DNA of 32,784 bases, from positions 1 through 32,784 of the forward strand of contig DRBO01000033.1 in assembly GCA_011039385.1 (NCBI GenBank). Reading direction: 5' to 3'. Position numbers and translations under genes: made by a program. Of this stretch, positions 31,885 to 32,784 are shown piece by piece (positions within the stretch are counted from its first letter, which is position 1; every line of letters starts with the position of its first letter). This stretch comes from Chloroflexota bacterium. Its GTDB lineage: Bacteria > Chloroflexota > Anaerolineae > Anaerolineales > UBA11858. The notes below the pieces were generated by a model that saw only the letters and a list, made by a program, of their open reading frames with translations, did not search any database and had not been told where the DNA came from.

Positions 31885-32784
31885 GTGATCAGGAACCAAA
31901 AAAGCGCCTTGTTTGTTATCTGCCTGGGTTTGATCATGCTTATCTGCCAGGCATGCAGCCAATCGCCCAGTCCATCTGAAATATCATCCGCGCAAACCAG
32001 CCAACCGGACAGCTCTGATCAACCCTATCAGCCGGACAGGGCCGATCAAACGGTAGAGGATGTCAGAGAAGCCATGGTATTTGTCGTTGACCCCGACTAC
32101 AACCCGATCCCCAACGCGGTGATCGGCATCAACGGGAACTATACTGACATGTCTGGTGTCTTCTACGGCGAAGTCAAGGCCAATGACTCCGGCTGGGTGC
32201 CTGTCCAGGCCCTCGGCTATGTGACCAACTACGCCAAACCCAGCCCTTACAGCGGGGAATATGATTTGTATTTTGTCACCCTGGCACCGGTAGATGCCGG
32301 GTTTTATTATCAGGAGACATCAGAAACACATCTCCAGCTGGGTGACCAGGATTCGCCCAACCTAGCAGTGGATCTTGAACCAGGAGCTCTAACAGGACAA
32401 GAAGGGTTCCTTGAACTGACCGAGATCGACCCCCGGGAAATCTGCATGGATGATGCCTGGGCAGAGCTTGATAATCCTTATGGCGCTATTCTCTCCTTTG
32501 ACATCAGCGCCTGGGATCAGGATGGCGAAGCCATCAACCTGGCGGAAAACAAAACAGCCGTTGTATCCATTACGGATGATGAGCACGATGTTAATGATCT
32601 GGTCCTCCAATCCTTTGATCCCGAGAGCGGTGCCTGGATCGACCAGGAAGGGGCATGCACACGGTTGGATAGCGAGACAATTCAGTGTTCCCTGAACCAC
32701 TTCTCAATGCATAATTTCATGGATAAAAATCTTGAACCCTGGCAAATGGGAAGTCAAGAAATTGTTGACTTCAGAAACCGTTAT
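31885..32784 (+). CDS. Putative lipoprotein, cut by the window edge
   Basis: A frame of 300 codons runs open to the right edge. It starts at a GTG 4 bases after GAGGAGGG. The N-terminus (RNQKSALFVICLGLIMLICQAC, about 3-24) is a lipoprotein-type signal with a Cys at 24 after Ala, though the -3 position (Cys) is not ideal. A Ser/Gln/Asp-rich linker follows, then a beta-rich part (AMVFVVDPDYNPIPNAVIGI, about 64-83; carboxypeptidase-regulatory-like by appearance). Near 190-280 the pattern LTEIDP, FDISAWDQDG, VSITDDEHDVNDLVLQSFDP and CSLNHFSMHNF resembles extracellular domains that end in a C-x-x-HFS motif. The mature protein would face outside. Function is unknown. Confidence 0.8.
   Translation, partial: MIRNQKSALFVICLGLIMLICQACSQSPSPSEISSAQTSQPDSSDQPYQPDRADQTVEDVREAMVFVVDPDYNPIPNAVIGINGNYTDMSGVFYGEVKANDSGWVPVQALGYVTNYAKPSPYSGEYDLYFVTLAPVDAGFYYQETSETHLQLGDQDSPNLAVDLEPGALTGQEGFLELTEIDPREICMDDAWAELDNPYGAILSFDISAWDQDGEAINLAENKTAVVSITDDEHDVNDLVLQSFDPESGAWIDQEGACTRLDSETIQCSLNHFSMHNFMDKNLEPWQMGSQEIVDFRNRY

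Overview
The window reads like an ordinary chromosomal stretch of a Chloroflexota bacterium of the Anaerolineae type (inference from protein style, small operons, an ECF sigma/DUF5667 pair and an RtcB/archease pair; no rRNA or ribosomal protein marker is present to prove it). Base composition looks roughly balanced, coding density is high, and no complete mobile element, CRISPR array or prophage is visible.

Layout. 1-3300: the tail of an unknown gene, then minus-strand genes for a membrane-anchored coiled-coil protein, an alpha/beta hydrolase, an Hsp20 chaperone and a methyltransferase. 3317-3441: tRNA-Pro(TGG) with its own promoter. 3498-5780: a plus-strand cluster of a NERD-like membrane protein, a family 2 glycosyltransferase and RNase HII. 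5793-5869: a decayed palindromic repeat. 6057-13845: an S9 peptidase, then convergent minus-strand genes for a DsbA-like thiol oxidoreductase, a Ca2+-type P-ATPase, an orphan family 5 solute-binding protein and SecG. 14006-18416: PHP phosphoesterase and UvrB running into convergent folA-thyA. 18543-20916: YbaK-type deacylase facing an archease-rtcB operon. 21024-22603: mtnP and an orphan class I fumarase beta subunit. 22730-24881: a DUF2461 protein, a small membrane protein and a GGDEF diguanylate cyclase.

The most interesting part is 24924-28253: an ECF sigma factor, a membrane-spanning DUF5667 protein (candidate anti-sigma or sensor) and a large secreted protein with two PKD-like domains followed by about seven degenerate helical repeats, the last two carrying a Cys-x5-Cys loop. 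Two copies of one bipartite element, CCGTATC-N16-CGTC, lie immediately upstream of the sigma gene and of the DUF5667 gene. Spacing and position fit an autoregulated ECF promoter, so this looks like a self-contained cell-surface signalling regulon whose output includes the secreted repeat protein.

The last part (28291-32784) holds a GNAT-like acetyltransferase, a small membrane protein, a PPK2-family polyphosphate kinase, a CPBP-family membrane protease, three contiguous 22-bp direct repeats placed just upstream of a near-consensus promoter, and a lipoprotein gene cut by the window edge. No gene-free stretch exceeds 300 bases.
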